The translations under genes and the position numbers were made by a program. The notes under the pieces were generated by a model. The model had not been told where the DNA came from. It was given only the letters and a program-made list of their open reading frames with translations, and did no database searches. This document shows, piece after piece, positions 10,480-22,529 of a stretch of DNA of 64,000 nucleotides (within the stretch, counting starts at the first letter, position 1; every line of letters begins with the position of its first letter). The stretch comes from Siphonodentalium dalli (lineage: Eukaryota > Mollusca > Scaphopoda > Gadilida > Siphonodentaliidae). The stretch spans positions 156,978,875-157,042,874 of the forward strand of contig CP136062.1 in NCBI GenBank assembly GCA_032622095.1, in the 5' to 3' direction.

Positions 10480-11025
10480 TTTATGAAGTGTCGGCTCGTT
10501 TGCCTACATTGGTGCTCGGCGTAATCAATCATGTATTGTTTGTCATTTTTGTTTGCTGATGTTTTGGTATTCTTCTTAATAGTTTTGTGTGCATGGGTTT
10601 CACGTTGTTCATCTCTACTTTGAGGTGATTTGCGCACTCTGTAGTAGATTGCATAGCTGATTTAAAGAAAACCTTATGAATGCATAGATGTATTGACAGC
10701 CATAGTTTGTACGTTTCGGATGACATAGCATATTGTTTGTGTCGCCGGCGTCATCCCGGATTTGTGAACATCTGGCCACTTCCATAGCCGTCGATCGCAA
10801 ATGAGTAGTAGGTCCTCGGTCGATCGAGATTTGGGAGGCCGTCTGACCAAGTCAAGTGACGAAATGTCCTTTCTTTTTGTTGTAATTGAACTGTATATCA
10901 TATTATTACTCATTTTACCTTGTGGGTCTGCAGTTGTATTCCGTTTTCCCGGATACTTAGTTTATATACTGTCTATTGCACGGAAGCGAGGAATATCGTC
11001 CAGAGAACTACGATGTTAGGTATCA
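10480..11025. other. No gene seen
   Basis: AT-rich DNA between an unrecognised open frame and the LINE 5' region copy. Small overlapping ORFs on both strands show no recognisable features. Confidence 0.4.
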
Positions 11026-11029
11026 GTAA

Positions 11030-12690
11030 AATTTGGCGGATGGTCAATCTTTCGTTTTTTTAGTTGCCAAATGAAAATAAAAGCAGATGATCGACAACTA
11101 TCCCAGCAGACACCTCGGACTACCCAGCGAATTATGGTCGGGCCAAAGACTGGTACATAGCCGGAGCGGTGACCCGTTAGTCATTGCTTATACCAGCCTC
11201 TTGGTACATCACCACAATGAGACAGGCGTTAGCAGTACACTGTTGAAACATTTATAAGTCATGAAGACGAAATTAACGGCACAACATACATGATACACAG
11301 AACACACAACTAGATACCAGAAAAAAAAAATAACAGGTGGCAGAAATTTAATCTGAAACACTGTGAGTGTCGTGACTAGCCGATTGATTGAGCCGGATCA
11401 ACTCAACCACCCGTATTGAAGAGATGTAGAACCAAAGAGGACCATGAGCTAAGCCATTACCACAGGTCGATGTCTCACTTGACATGGCTGCCCTAGTATT
11501 CACAGAACTCCTGCACCACACATCAAGGGATGCACCCCTCGGCAAAAGTGGACCACTTTAGGGTAAATCTTTACGGGATTCTTAATAAGTGAACCTATTC
11601 TACCCGGGTCCATACGGGGATGATTTCTTTATTATGATCAATTGGCAGCAAGCAATACAAAAATAGTGGTATATGTGGAGACAAATAAGTGTTGATAGAG
11701 ATCACATGGTGAATATCCATGCACTCCTAATGGCGATTCCTCAATAAATCACCCGAATAGCTTAAAGTGAAATGGGTTTTGTATCAGATGCTGAAATGCG
11801 TCTACGATTATGTTAACTTGTCGGATTGCAATAGCTGTTCAACATAATTATAACAAGGCAATTTTGAAAGTCACATATGAAACTAAAGACAAACTATGCA
11901 TAGATGTCTGAAATATCAGAGCTCGTGGAACTATGTATGATATGACACTGATATGGACAGGAATGTCACCCCAATAGCCTCGGGTGGTATTCCGTTCTCG
12001 ATCGGGCGATACACATCCGCGTTGCACTCAATCACTAGCGACAACTGTATACTGTACTTACATATTTGCCCAAACACGTCTCGTCTTGCTCTCGTTTCCA
12101 TCGATCACACCTACGCGACTATAGATATAAAGAACCATATTCAACATTGGTATGCGACTTATGCATGATGGCATATTAACGATGTATCCATCGGCGGCAT
12201 GAATGTGGCAATAATTATTCCTCCAATACCCATCTTACAATTGGGTATACATAAGGACTTGATAAAGCATACTGAGGTGTGAGATGATAACATAAGAGAG
12301 GATAGCACAAGTCTGAGTATTTTAAGTCCTCTCCTCTAAGTTTTTCAGTCTTCTAGAACCAAGAGCGTTTGGTGGGAAGATTCCATTGCACGATATTTGA
12401 AAGTAGAAATAATTCATCACATTGCTCTTTTAAATTTTACAATTATTTTGTCCTTTAACGTACATATATAATGAACTAACTTGTGTCCCTTCTCTGGTAT
12501 GCAGTCAGCAACAACCTGCTAAACCGAGGGGTGACATGTGACATTGGCATCCGGTGTATGGTGTACAGCTGAAATGCGGGCATATAACTATACTTCAGTA
12601 ATGCAGAATATTAACTCACCAGTACAAGGTTACAGTCCGTTACACCCTATTTCCCAGAACAAAGTACCAGTAGTGTACGCTTGAGGATGT
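11030..12690 (-). mobile_element. LINE 5' region, copy 1 (ORF1 start and upstream only)
   Basis: This diverged copy of the sequence at 18935-20460 shares long stretches, for example CTAGCCGATTGATTGAGCC, CTCAACCACCCGT, CACAGGTCGATGTCTCACTT, GATATGGACAGGAATGTCAC and CAGTACAAGGTT. In copy 2 the sequence leads on the minus strand into an ORF1 start (MATKKKRK...). Here the corresponding ATG is altered (TTGGCAACTAAAAAAAC at about 11052-11068) and similarity ends at about 11030, so only the 5' part survives. The 5' end on the minus strand lies near 12690. The small ORFs in this span, including the 71-codon one at 11953, are not genes. Confidence 0.65.
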
Positions 12691-13164
12691 TCTTGGGACG
12701 GAGACTCGTGATACGAGAATACCGATTTCTGGTTTCGCAGTAACGACACAGGTTATTTCTTTGATTGTTCATCATTCGCACGTTAGGTTGATTTTACAAC
12801 TATTTATTTATATTATTCTCACATTGTTTGATATCACACTGCCGTTATGGTACATTCATACGCTTGCAATATTGCACTGAAAACTGCAGAAATGCCAGCT
12901 GTAAAATAGTCTAAACTCATGTAGAACTGTAGAACTGCGATTTTTTGCATGATTGCTGATTGATTGGTTTGGGTTTAAGGTCACTTTCAGCAGCCAAGAC
13001 CATAATACGACATTGCCAGTTTTAGTGGTGGATGAAATCCGCACATTTACGGCTAATCTAAACTCTCGTCGGCCATGTGCGGCAAACCACTGGCCATCGG
13101 CGAGTGATTGGCAACTCCACCAGATAACGATTTCAAGTTAGAATGTCCATGATGGAAATATCTG

Positions 13165-13176
13165 GATTTGAACCCT
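13165..13176 (-). promoter_or_regulatory. Pol III B-box of the SINE
   Basis: GGGTTCAAATCC on the minus strand fits the GGTTCRANTCC consensus, 49 bp downstream of the A-box. Confidence 0.6.
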
Positions 13177-13225
13177 CATCGCCAGCGCTGGAGGGCGAGT
13201 CGGCTTGGAGTTGTACCCCTATCCG

Positions 13226-13237
13226 ACTGAGCCATCG
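13226..13237 (-). promoter_or_regulatory. Pol III A-box of the SINE
   Basis: TGGCTCAGTCGG on the minus strand fits the TRGCNNAGYNGG consensus. Confidence 0.6.
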
Positions 13238-13259
13238 ATACACCCGCGTGATTGCTGAT

Positions 13260-14110
13260 ATCGCTGAGCTATTTACAATTATATTAAGAATACAGTGCGT
13301 ATTGGTATTCTTATGCCGGTCAAAATAATGTCACTTGATATGTTGGAATGTGAGATCGACACGGCCAGCGCCATCGATGGGATGCTGCTGATATATATAT
13401 ACGAGTACCATAAATGTTACATAGAGATGAGATGGTGCGCCCGCACTTGGATCAACGAAGAAATGCGGCGACTTTCTGACCTTCGATAAATCGCAGTGTA
13501 AGTCACCTTTGTAACACACATACACGATTTAATCTGAATCTGTATTATCAAACTTTCCAACTATTGGATATTCCCATCGTAACACAACCAATGGTTGAGA
13601 AGTCTCAACTGATTGCTCCATTTCAGTCAAAAATTCGGTCCTTCAGTCTAAATACACAATAATACTCTTTGTTATATCAAATTATCAGCACAAAATTCAA
13701 AATAGTTTCGTCGGAAATTTCCAATTAATGTTGTGTCAGGCATTAAATGTCAAACTGTTGTACTCTTGGAAATCCACCCTGACACATGTCCCTGGTGGTA
13801 AGTATTGCATTGATTGAAATATAGGTTTATAAAAATACTTGAGTATGTTCATATATAGTAACTAATTGGGCTATCCGGCGTTGTCCATGCGAGTTAGAAT
13901 GTATTTTTGATATGCTTTATTTGAGTACTAAATTTACATAATCATAGCCTACACACAATAATTTACTGCATAGGTGTATATATGTATACATATGTATATA
14001 TGATTGATGTATCAATGTCAAAGAATAACCATTGCCACTGCTGTCAAGACCCCCACCATGACAAAAGCAATTTTCAACACAACTTTATTACATCAATGCA
14101 GTGTTTAAGA
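13260..14110. other. No gene seen
   Basis: AT-rich DNA with a TATGTATA-type microsatellite near 13976-14002. No coding or repeat structure beyond that was recognised. Confidence 0.4.
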
Positions 14111-14121
14111 TAATCGCTAGA

Positions 14122-14520
14122 CTATGTTCGCCCGGGTTCTAACCCAAACATATTCGAAAATCTGCACCTCTCAATGTGCCATTCCGATCGATACATTGCC
14201 ATTTCGATAATAAATGAGAAACTGTTCAAGCTCATTGAATTAAGCACATTTGAAACAACGAATACCCATACTGAGTTATTGCCTCCATAAATCTTACGTT
14301 TGGTGAAGTTGGCGACAATGTTAGTGTCCATTCTGCCAGCCCCCGTCACCCTAGCTCCCAATTTTCTGATTTGAGAAGTACCACTATTATGCCACGTCAT
14401 GAGAGTGCTCGCGTATAACGGAGAAGCGTATACATGCATAATTAAGTACGACAATCGCCGATACCAAAATGTTCTATCAACGCCCCTCCCCGATACACAA
14501 TTCGTATCAAGGACAACCAC
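14122..14520 (-). other. Unrecognised 132-codon open frame
   Basis: A minus-strand ATG-started frame of 132 codons. The translation has no motif I can place in a family, no signal peptide and no membrane segment. Intergenic AT-rich DNA on both sides and the absence of splice context make a real gene doubtful. It may be transposon-derived. Confidence 0.2.
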
Positions 14521-14869
14521 TAATTCATCATTTGGGAATAAATTATTTGATAAAATACTAATTTAAAAAAAAATAATAAATACTAAAACAAAATACAGAA
14601 CCAAAAAAAAGAATAATAATATGCATAAGAAAGAGTATAACAGCAAAATCACTCAACATTATATTAAGACAAAACAAAACAATTGTGGTGCAAAATAAGG
14701 AAATGTCCGATAAAAATGACTGGACAATTTCTTAAATGAGACCATTAAATTGGGTGGATAATAATTGAATTAACTTACTGGAAATTCCCAACTTATCCCA
14801 AGTCCGCTAAGTTAGATATATTGTAGGCCCATGTACCTATCATCGCCACTCTCCAATGGATTAAAAAAT

Positions 14870-15115
14870 TTCCAACTAGTACTTCATTCCGTCCAGCTGA
14901 TGGAAACTCCCAAATTGACACCCCTATAATAAAGGTTCGAATGGTTTCCAAATGATGACCATTCTGTCCAGATGTCGGAAACCTCAACAAATACCCCAAT
15001 AATAAAGGTTCGAATGGTTTCCAGCTGATGACCATTCTGTCCAGATGTTGAAAACTCCCCAACTGACACCCCTATAATAAAGGTTCGAAAGGTTTTCAGC
15101 TGATGACAATTCAAT
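14870..15115. repeat. Minisatellite, about 74-bp units
   Basis: About three and a half units. AAAGGTTCGAATGGTTTCC begins near 14931 and 15003, with a variant near 15079, so spacing is 72-76 bp. Each unit also carries a CCATTCTGTCCAGATG-type segment. A more degenerate unit lies upstream toward 14790. The overlapping minus-strand ORFs repeat the same peptide because of the repeat and are not genes. Confidence 0.75.
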
Positions 15116-15238
15116 CCAAACAGTTGACCGAAATTAGGATATCATTCCAATTTTGGTCCAAAAATAGAAGAATTAAAACAATTTCAACCATTTTTAGTTT
15201 AAACATATTTATTTGTCTAATCTATATAACCCATGACA

Positions 15239-15390
15239 TATAACACATATATTGTGGAATTGGAGGACAGGTGCTAAATCACTTATGGGTACCCATCTCC
15301 CATATCACTGATAAATATATAATTAGTAATAGCAAAGCAACTTGACTACAAAACAAGTTGAACATATCACCGGTCACCCCCACCATTTTT
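15239..15390 (+). repeat. Dispersed repeat, inverted partner at 57330-57480
   Basis: Shared landmarks with 57330-57480 on the other strand are GGTACCCATCTCC, AATTAGTAATAGCAAAGCAAC, AAACAAGTTGAACATAT and ACCGGTCACCCCC (some with single differences). A short related piece (tcagcacttctcc) occurs near 883. It is a non-coding dispersed family. Confidence 0.65.
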
Positions 15391-15734
15391 GTCATGTTCC
15401 TCCAACTAACTTACCAGGCATGGATGACATTTCCAACTGCTAAACGTTTTACCAAGGTTGCAGGTGAGACACCAAATACAAGTTTGTGAAACCCGAGTTC
15501 CAACTTTAAAACAACCCGTTTGTTTTAAACTTTATATCCAGTCTAAATATAACGGTGAATGCTCAGCAATTGACATGGATTTCACAATTTCATTCGTCAC
15601 CGAACGGATATCAATAGTCTCAGAACAGGTGAGTGGCCACATGTGAGACTCATACATGGGGTGACTATATGGTTTTTGTTGTGGTGGAGGATTTCATCTT
15701 CTAATTCCAATCTGCATCCCACCAAATTCCCAAC

Positions 15735-17165
15735 TATAGAGAAAACGGACGACACGACGCTCGTACTTGTTGGTTCTGAAAATAGTCTACGTGAATCGTA
15801 CTTAACACTGGACGAATTTGCTCGGATATCGGGTCTGCGCATAAATCCTGAAAAATATCAAGCAGTCATGGATAGGGATAGGGTCACAAAATAAAATACG
15901 ACAAGCTATTACGGAACTAAACCTGTCTACTGTAAGCATTTAAAAAAAATTAGGGATACATTTCGACACTAATTTAATAATCATGAATATAAAATACAAT
16001 GATAGACTCGAAGATATAGAAAAGATCACAAACATTTGGAAACACAGACTCCTGACCCCTTTAGGTAGAATAACAGTTGTCAAATCCCTCATCTTACCAA
16101 AATCGACCCACTTATTTATAACTCTTCCACGTCCAGATACAGCTTTTTTGAAAGCCCTAAATACCTGTTTATACAATTTCATTTCGAATTCCAAACGTGA
16201 TAGAATAAAAAGCAAACAACTATGTGCCGACCATATGCGCGGAGGTTTGAAGATGATTAATGTTGAAAACTTTGAGAGCGCCATGAAAATTAACTGGATA
16301 CGACGCTTGATTTGCAAACAATCGAAATGGGCTTCATTGTGCAATACCACCCCTTTCTTAAACGACCCACTATCTCTCACTTACCATGCAAATTATATTG
16401 TAAAGCAAACAAACAAGTTCGCAAATCCATTCTAGAGAGATGATTTCGGCGCATGGTGTAAACTTATGCGATCAAATAATTCAAATAATAATATTATGGC
16501 CTCAAATATCTGGAATAATCCGAATATAAAAATCGGAGGTTTGTCGATCAACTTTAAATCTTGGAGAGATGCGGGGATATATTTTATAAATGATCAATTC
16601 CAACCAGATAGTAAATGCCATACCCCATATACATTATATTCAACTTTCAACATCGTGTCGATTTCATAACAATCAGCAACACAATACGTCATATACTGTC
16701 ATTGGCAAGTTCTCTTAATCAACCCTTAATTCGTGTACCCTGCACATGCCCACACAATAATCTTCCTCCGATACTCCGTGACTTAAAAGGCGGACATTAT
16801 TTTACACAATTCTAGCAAGTGGGAACACTATGCCGAATGCATGCCAAAAATGGGAATCCGAAATAGGCGAATAGATAGAAAATTGGGAAGATTATTTGAG
16901 CATTCCCTTTAAAATCGGTACGAAATTACAGTGGCTCCAATTCAGAATCAATACACGAATTATTAGTACCAATACATTTCTGAAGGTGGCTAACATTCGA
17001 GTCGATGGTTTTTGCAATCGCTGTCAAAACATACAAGAAACAAATACTAATATTTGCTGGGATTGTCCCCATGTCCAAACTTTTATAAACGAAATTTTAA
17101 CATGGACAAGAAACAACCAATTCCCCGTTGATCTACAAAAAATAATATCATTTTCGGTATAGTTC
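15735..17165 (+). mobile_element. L1-like LINE ORF2 remnant, 5'-truncated
   Basis: The first recognisable piece, DDTTLVLVGSENSLRESY then FARISGLRINPEKYQAV (15746-15870), is the region at and after the catalytic A-D-D motif of an L1/Tx1-type reverse transcriptase. The residue before the aspartates is changed, so activity is lost. The next frame (15983-16435) gives NIWKHRLLTPLGRITVVKSL and GGLKMINVENFESAMKINW, strongly typical of L1-like proteins. Frames at 16466-16815 and 16896-17162 continue to a CNRCQNIQETNTNICWDCPH cysteine-histidine tail. Stops and frameshifts separate the blocks. Endonuclease and the N-terminal RT are missing, as in a 5'-truncated insertion. Confidence 0.85.
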
Positions 17166-17229
17166 ATGAACACAAAAAAGTTATATTTTCCTGCTGGTTT
17201 TGAAACAATATATGTATAGAACAAAATTC

Positions 17230-17885
17230 ACGCCCATGCAGTTGTCTCGCTTGTTCCTTTGTGATGTCAAATTTAGATATGAATGCGAGAGATACAGCGC
17301 AAAATGTAATATGAATCGTGACTTCGATAACCAGTGGCTGACACTTCGATATGCCTTAAAAATTCTGTGAAATTGTGGATATTGCTCAATAAACTAGAAA
17401 CAAAACTGAACTAATGTGGGTATCTAAACGCAGCAACTGTGTTTAGACAAAGCCATGAATTATACCAAAATTAAACAAAATACATACAAATAAAAACACC
17501 GAAACCAGAGCGAGAGTGCTCGATTGCGGTCGGAACCAGTAAGAAACTGACCATTGTGCAAACACAGATAACACATAATATCAAAATAGACAACAATACT
17601 GCTTTGAGAACAGCCAAGATATAAAACCTGTATAAAATTAGACAGCAAAATTTAATTTAATTTAACAAGGCTCCGGCATATAACATTTGAAGTAGCTGGC
17701 AAATAAACCTCATGAATGGTTGATAATATATTTATAATCTGTTGAATATGGGGTCAATTCAACAAGTTGATAATTGGTTAGTTGACTCAGTAGTTGATCC
17801 CTCGCCCAACAGCCAGCCTCCCTCCACATAGCATACATGGTATCCACTTCCCTCCATGTTAACATGTTCTCTCGAAGCATAGCAT
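17230..17885. other. No gene seen
   Basis: AT-rich spacer between two oppositely oriented LINE fragments. Possible 3' untranslated sequence of either one, but no polyA tail boundary was identified. Confidence 0.35.
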
Positions 17886-17889
17886 CGAA

Positions 17890-18948
17890 CATTAAAAACT
17901 CAAAGATCAAACGCTGTTTCCGAGAGTCAAAGATTTGACAGATTTTTGAGATTTTTGTTTTTGAACAATATGATCAACTTGCATAGATTGTTTCGGATGA
18001 TCTGTCTCGACAGAGGAGACGTATTCCATTACTTGCGCTACTGGTTCTGGAACAGGAATAGTATCACTATTCCTGCACGTGCGTTGCTAGTGATACACTG
18101 ACGAGTTTAGTTTGACTCTGTGTTTGAGTGCTGTCGTCAGCACACGTTTTGTAGACCCTATTGTTGAGTACGTAATCTGTGGCCGAGGACAAACTATTTT
18201 CTTAGCATCTATATATGACATATTCGTCTCAGCAATATATCATTGAATCTTGAATTCATACTCCAAATTGGGACATGGATGATCCATTGAAGCATGTTAA
18301 CCTTGAGAGTTTGAACATTTCTTAATATTCGTACAATCCTTATGACCAGGAATGGAACAGTGTGCGCACCTGGTTTCTTCACTTTTACAATGTTCATGGT
18401 CATAGCCTTGACATTTAAAACATTGCAATGGGTTTGGAACATATGTGCTTATATCCGTCTTCATATACCGAACCTTCAATGTCGGTGGATGGTCGCAACG
18501 ACTGAAGGTCAGAAGATAATTATTCAACGGAACGTTTTGACCATCAACTGTCTTAGTAAATCTACGGACTTCTGGAACTCCCTGTGGTGTTCTCAGCCAA
18601 TATCTCTGATTCAAAGGAATCAGCTATATCGCGAATTCTCAACACAGCTCTACTACTGTTCAATGACTTGAGATGTGTGAGCAATATTGGTGTTTGTGCA
18701 ATGGATGTTAATTGAATAAGAGCGTTTGCTTGAATTTTTCTTGAACATTTGATCAGAAGAGATCCACTTAGTGGCCAGTCCTGATCGGTTTGACAGATTT
18801 TGATTGTCCGGCTATGCTTTGTAGCGTTTTATCAATAACAAATGCAGAAGGTTTCTTGACATTTGATCAAAACCAAGTACTAAGGAAATACCTCAGCATC
18901 AGTGGAACTTGGTGGAAGGTCAATTTTACGTTTTTTTTTAGTTGCCAT
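17890..18948 (-). pseudogene. LINE ORF1 zinc-knuckle (Gag-like) protein, decayed
   Basis: The minus-strand start codon is at 18946-18948 (MATKKKRKIDLPPSS), preceded by the LINE 5' region. The middle encodes a nucleic-acid-binding ORF1 of Jockey/I/CR1-type LINEs, with blocks such as YWLRTPQGVPEVRRFT and VKVRYMKT-like spacing, then two cysteine-histidine knuckles, CFKCQGYDHEHC and CAHCSIPGHKDC, near 18370-18430. A typical post-knuckle piece (SMDHPCPNLEYEFKIQ, then ETNMSYIDAKKIVCP) follows after a frameshift. Several frame breaks show it is dead. No ORF2 follows, so the element is 3'-truncated or deleted. ORF1 proteins coat the LINE RNA during retrotransposition. Confidence 0.75.
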
Positions 18949-20460
18949 ATGAAAAGCGGATGATCGACAACTATCCTCGCAGCCGCCTCGCACTACCCAC
19001 CGAATTAAGGTCGGGTCAAAGATTGGTACATAGCTGAATTGTGACCGGTTTAGATACTTCACATATCAGCCTATCGGTACCTCGCCATAATGAGACAGGC
19101 GTTAACAGTATAGTATTGAAACATTTAAGTCACGAAGACGAAATTAATGGCACAACACACACGAACAACAACACACTACTAGACACCGGAAACAAAATAC
19201 AGCAGACGGCAGAAATGTAATCTGAAACACTGTGAGGGACGTGACTAGCCGATTGATTGAGCCGGGTCAACTCAACCACCCGTCTTGAAGAGATGTGGGA
19301 CCAAAGAGGACCATGAGCTAAGCCGTTACCACAGGTCGATGTCTCACTTGACACAGCTGCCCTAGTATCCCCATAACTCCTGCACCACACATCAATGGAT
19401 GTACCCCTCTGCAAAAGTGGGCAACTTTAGGGATTCTTTATTATGATCAATTAGCAGCAAGCATTAGAAAAAAAACAGTGGTATATATGGAGACAAGTAA
19501 GTGTTGATCGAGTTCGCATGGTGAATATCTATGCACTCCTGATGGCGATTCCTCAATAAATCACCCGAATAGCTTAAAGTGAAATGGGTTTTGTACAACA
19601 AGGCAAGTTTGAAAGTCACATGTGAAATTAAAGACAAGTCATGGATAGATGTCTGAAATATCAGAGCTCATGGAACTATGTATGATATGTCACTGATATG
19701 GACAGGAATGTCACCCCAAGAACCTCGGGTTGCAGTCCGTTCTGGGTAGGGCGACACATATCCGCGTTGCTCTCAAGCACCGGCGATAACGGCATACTGT
19801 ACTTGCATATTTTCCCAAACACGTCTCGTGTTGCCCTCGTTTCCATCGATCACACTTACGCGACTATAGATATAAAGAACCATAGTTGACATTGCTATGT
19901 GGATTATGCATGGCGGCATGTTAATCGGCGTCATTACTGTGGCATCATTGTAAAGTACACAAGAAATTGACAAAGCATAGTGAATTGTTTGATGATAACA
20001 TAAGAGAGGATCGCAGTTCACGTCTAAGGTTTGGAGTCCTCTCTTAAGTGTTCAGTCTTTTAGAACCAAGAGCGTTTGGTGAGAAGATTTAATTGCACGA
20101 TATTTGAAAGTAGAAATAATTCATCAAATTGCTCTCTTAAGTTTCACAATTAGTGTTTTCCTTTAAATTATATATATATAATGTTCGAACTTGTGTCCCT
20201 GGTATGCAGTCAGCAACAAAACATGCTAAACAGATGGGTGAGGTACATGTGGTATTGGAATCCGGTGTATGATTTACAGCTGAAATGCGGGCATATAACT
20301 ATATGTCAGTACATGTATATTAATAACCTCTATATATTTTCGGCTTAGACAACGCGTTCGTATTATGTATGTTAGCTGAAATGCAGAATATTAACTTATC
20401 AGTACAAGGTTCCACCCCGTTTTTCACAACAAAGTACCAAATTGTGTACACATGTGGATT
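18949..20460 (-). mobile_element. LINE 5' region, copy 2
   Basis: This is the upstream region of the ORF1 remnant, shared with 11030-12690 over most of its length. The two copies have indels relative to each other, for example around 11590-11870 versus 19440-19610. Because both copies share the ORF1 start and a similar upstream boundary, I read it as a long LINE 5' untranslated/promoter region rather than a chance duplication. Confidence 0.6.
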
Positions 20461-20479
20461 GTCTTGTGACGGTCTTGTA

Positions 20480-20920
20480 TATAATCCACACCAAACTGCT
20501 CAGTGCGATAATCAGGGGACACAGTATCTCTGTGCACATGTCTGCTGATGATAATTAGCTGTACATTTCTGGTGACAACCCCTATTGCTTTACAACTATA
20601 ATGGAACAGTGCAATTATTTTGTGAAATCGTGGATGGTGGCCAATAAACTGAAACTAATTAGTGACAAAACTGAAGAAATGTGAGTGTCTAATCTGGCAT
20701 ACGTAAAGAAAGTTAGCATATATGTTATGACTTTTGATGACACTCAAGTTCACACTCCTACAAGCCACATATGCAAGGCAATATACACTGAACTTCGGCG
20801 ACATTGGAAAATGAGAAAATACATTCAAAACGACTCAATTTAAAAAAAAAACGTTAGTCATCTCTAAGTATCAGTCGACCTGACTACTACAATTCTATTT
20901 TAATTGGTGTACTATATAAT
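20480..20920. other. No gene seen
   Basis: AT-rich sequence between the LINE 5' end and another LINE tail. No supported feature. Confidence 0.35.
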
Positions 20921-20927
20921 CAGGTAT

Positions 20928-21175
20928 CTCAGCGTCTGCAGAAAACTGTTGCAAGGATAGTTCTCTGTCGTAGAAGATCTGACGACAGATGCAATCTGCA
21001 AGAATTACATTGGCTACCTGTAGCAGACATAATTCTGTATATACGACGGGGAACTATCCTAGCATATATTCAATGGTATGAAACACGCGATCCGTGGAAT
21101 ATATCACTTCATTCTTCCACTGCCCTTCAAGTTTGTGGACATTCAATGTTAGCCATCCTTGCGTACTTGCCTTGA
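20928..21175 (+). mobile_element. LINE reverse-transcriptase C-terminal fragment
   Basis: One open plus-strand frame reads LQKTVARIVLCRRRSDDRCN, then LQELHWLPVADIILYIRRG. This is the signature (LQ...AR++.......ITP.L.ELHWLP+..RI.YK) near the C-terminus of CR1/Jockey/RTE-type LINE proteins. The frame ends at a stop near 21175. Everything upstream of the signature is missing. Confidence 0.7.
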
Positions 21176-21212
21176 GGGCTTATTGAAATGCTACTCTAGT
21201 GAGTAGTTTAAT
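21113..21212 (+). repeat. Direct repeat, partner at 22067-22165
   Basis: CTTGCCTTGAGGGCT and TTGAAATGCTAC plus flanking sequence are shared in order with 22067-22165. It overlaps the end of the LINE fragment, so 22067-22165 is probably another copy of the same LINE tail. Confidence 0.7.
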
Positions 21213-21229
21213 AATACCAATGCTGATAA

Positions 21230-22060
21230 ATAACTTTAGGAATAGCCATTAAATAAATAAATATTACACAAACATTTCTTGTAAAAAGTTGGCAAGTCTG
21301 ATTTAAAAAGGTGATCCACACCGAGTGACCAGACATCTTACTAGCATAGCTGCGCTGAATGTGGGATCCCACATTTCATAAAACCAAGAGACAGTGAATA
21401 TTATAATGCATTCTGGAGGACTATTGCCTACATGTCTCTGAATGGTGTAGAAACCTACCAAATTATAAAAATACGTCTCTTGTGAGAGAGTTTCGACAGC
21501 CTGTGCACCATGCACGCCCGCATCGCCGAAGTGAATTAAGTCACATTAACGTAGTAGATAATTATACAAATTATCGCGGTATATTTGCTTAAACATATGG
21601 TATATAATACCAATCTCATAATGGAAAGTATCATTTGTTACGTCTTGATTATCTAACCGAGGAACGGCAAGAGTTGATGCTTGAAATTAACACATGCTTC
21701 CAATAATAATTCATACTGGAATCGCAAAGGGAAATTACTGTTTAAAGTTAAATAGCCCTAAATAAAACAAGCAAATATGATACAACTCGACATTCCGATT
21801 TGTTAGCACCAAATTGGGCACCACTATTTAGCAAATTCCCGCCACATTTATAGTTATATCCTTGATATAAGTACTTTAATGGTGTGGTTTATAGATACAT
21901 GAGTGACGGATCGACGCCATTGGTGTCAGGGCGGGGGGGGGGGGGGGTCACACATAATGACAACAACTATATTGTAGAATTCCACTAAACTTGTATGATA
22001 TATTTATAATGTATAATGTATTCAAACGTTTGAGGCGCGGGTCCAGTGGAATACATTATT
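21230..22060. other. No gene seen; poly-G tract near 21937-21951
   Basis: AT-rich DNA. A homopolymer run of about 14 G near 21937-21951 is the only notable feature. Confidence 0.4.
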
Positions 22061-22066
22061 TTTCTT

Positions 22067-22165
22067 TCTTTCGCTTTCCTTCAAGTCTATGGACATTCAA
22101 TGTGAGTCATCCGAACTTGCCTTGAGGGCTGATTGAAATGCTACGCGGATGAGTCTTTATTCGTC
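22067..22165 (+). repeat. Direct repeat, partner at 21113-21212
   Basis: Diverged copy of the LINE-tail segment at 21113-21212, in the same orientation. Confidence 0.7.
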
Positions 22166-22224
22166 TCCATGGTATACTATGGACTTCTGTCGTACATCTC
22201 CATCAACCTTGTATAAAATGTTCT

Positions 22225-22520
22225 CAACGCCATGCTATAGGGAGTCTAATGGTTTAGTTTAACCATACGTCAGTCGATGTCATGGTTGGGGACCAAGGAA
22301 GGAACATGATACAAACTTCTTTGTCATCGATTGCCACCAGACGAATACATAATGGAATTTAGATTGTACATGGCATTTAGGGTATGATTTAAAGTTGGCA
22401 AAGTGCACCGTCGAAGTGAATGATGGACCCGAAGCTCTTTATAATGTGTTTTCACTGGGGCCCGAACCATTCAATTGTATAAAGGTTACACCCCCACTAT
22501 TTCAGAACCAAATAAGTCCA
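22225..22520 (-). repeat. Dispersed repeat, inverted partner at 8780-9060
   Basis: On the minus strand it shares the order of landmarks described for 8780-9060 (CTTCGACGGTG-like, TTTAAATCATACC, GTATCATGTT, CCATTAGACTCCCTATA). Confidence 0.6.
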
Positions 22521-22529
22521 ATATGAACA

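Larger units (their letters stand above)
12944..13250 (-). mobile_element. tRNA-derived SINE
   Basis: On the minus strand the element begins near 13250 with a tRNA-like head: A-box TGGCTCAGTCGG (13226-13237) and B-box GGGTTCAAATCC (13165-13176), the two internal RNA polymerase III promoter elements. The acceptor arms do not pair well and the inter-box region is long, so it is not a working tRNA gene. The body continues to GACCTTAAACCCAAACC and a CAATCAATCA tail near 12950-12970, a 3' ending typical of invertebrate SINEs. Length is about 300 bp. Confidence 0.6.

Noticed and set aside
13160..13250. Functional tRNA gene on the minus strand
   Set aside because: The A and B boxes fit, but the acceptor stem does not pair, the middle is too long and a SINE body follows.
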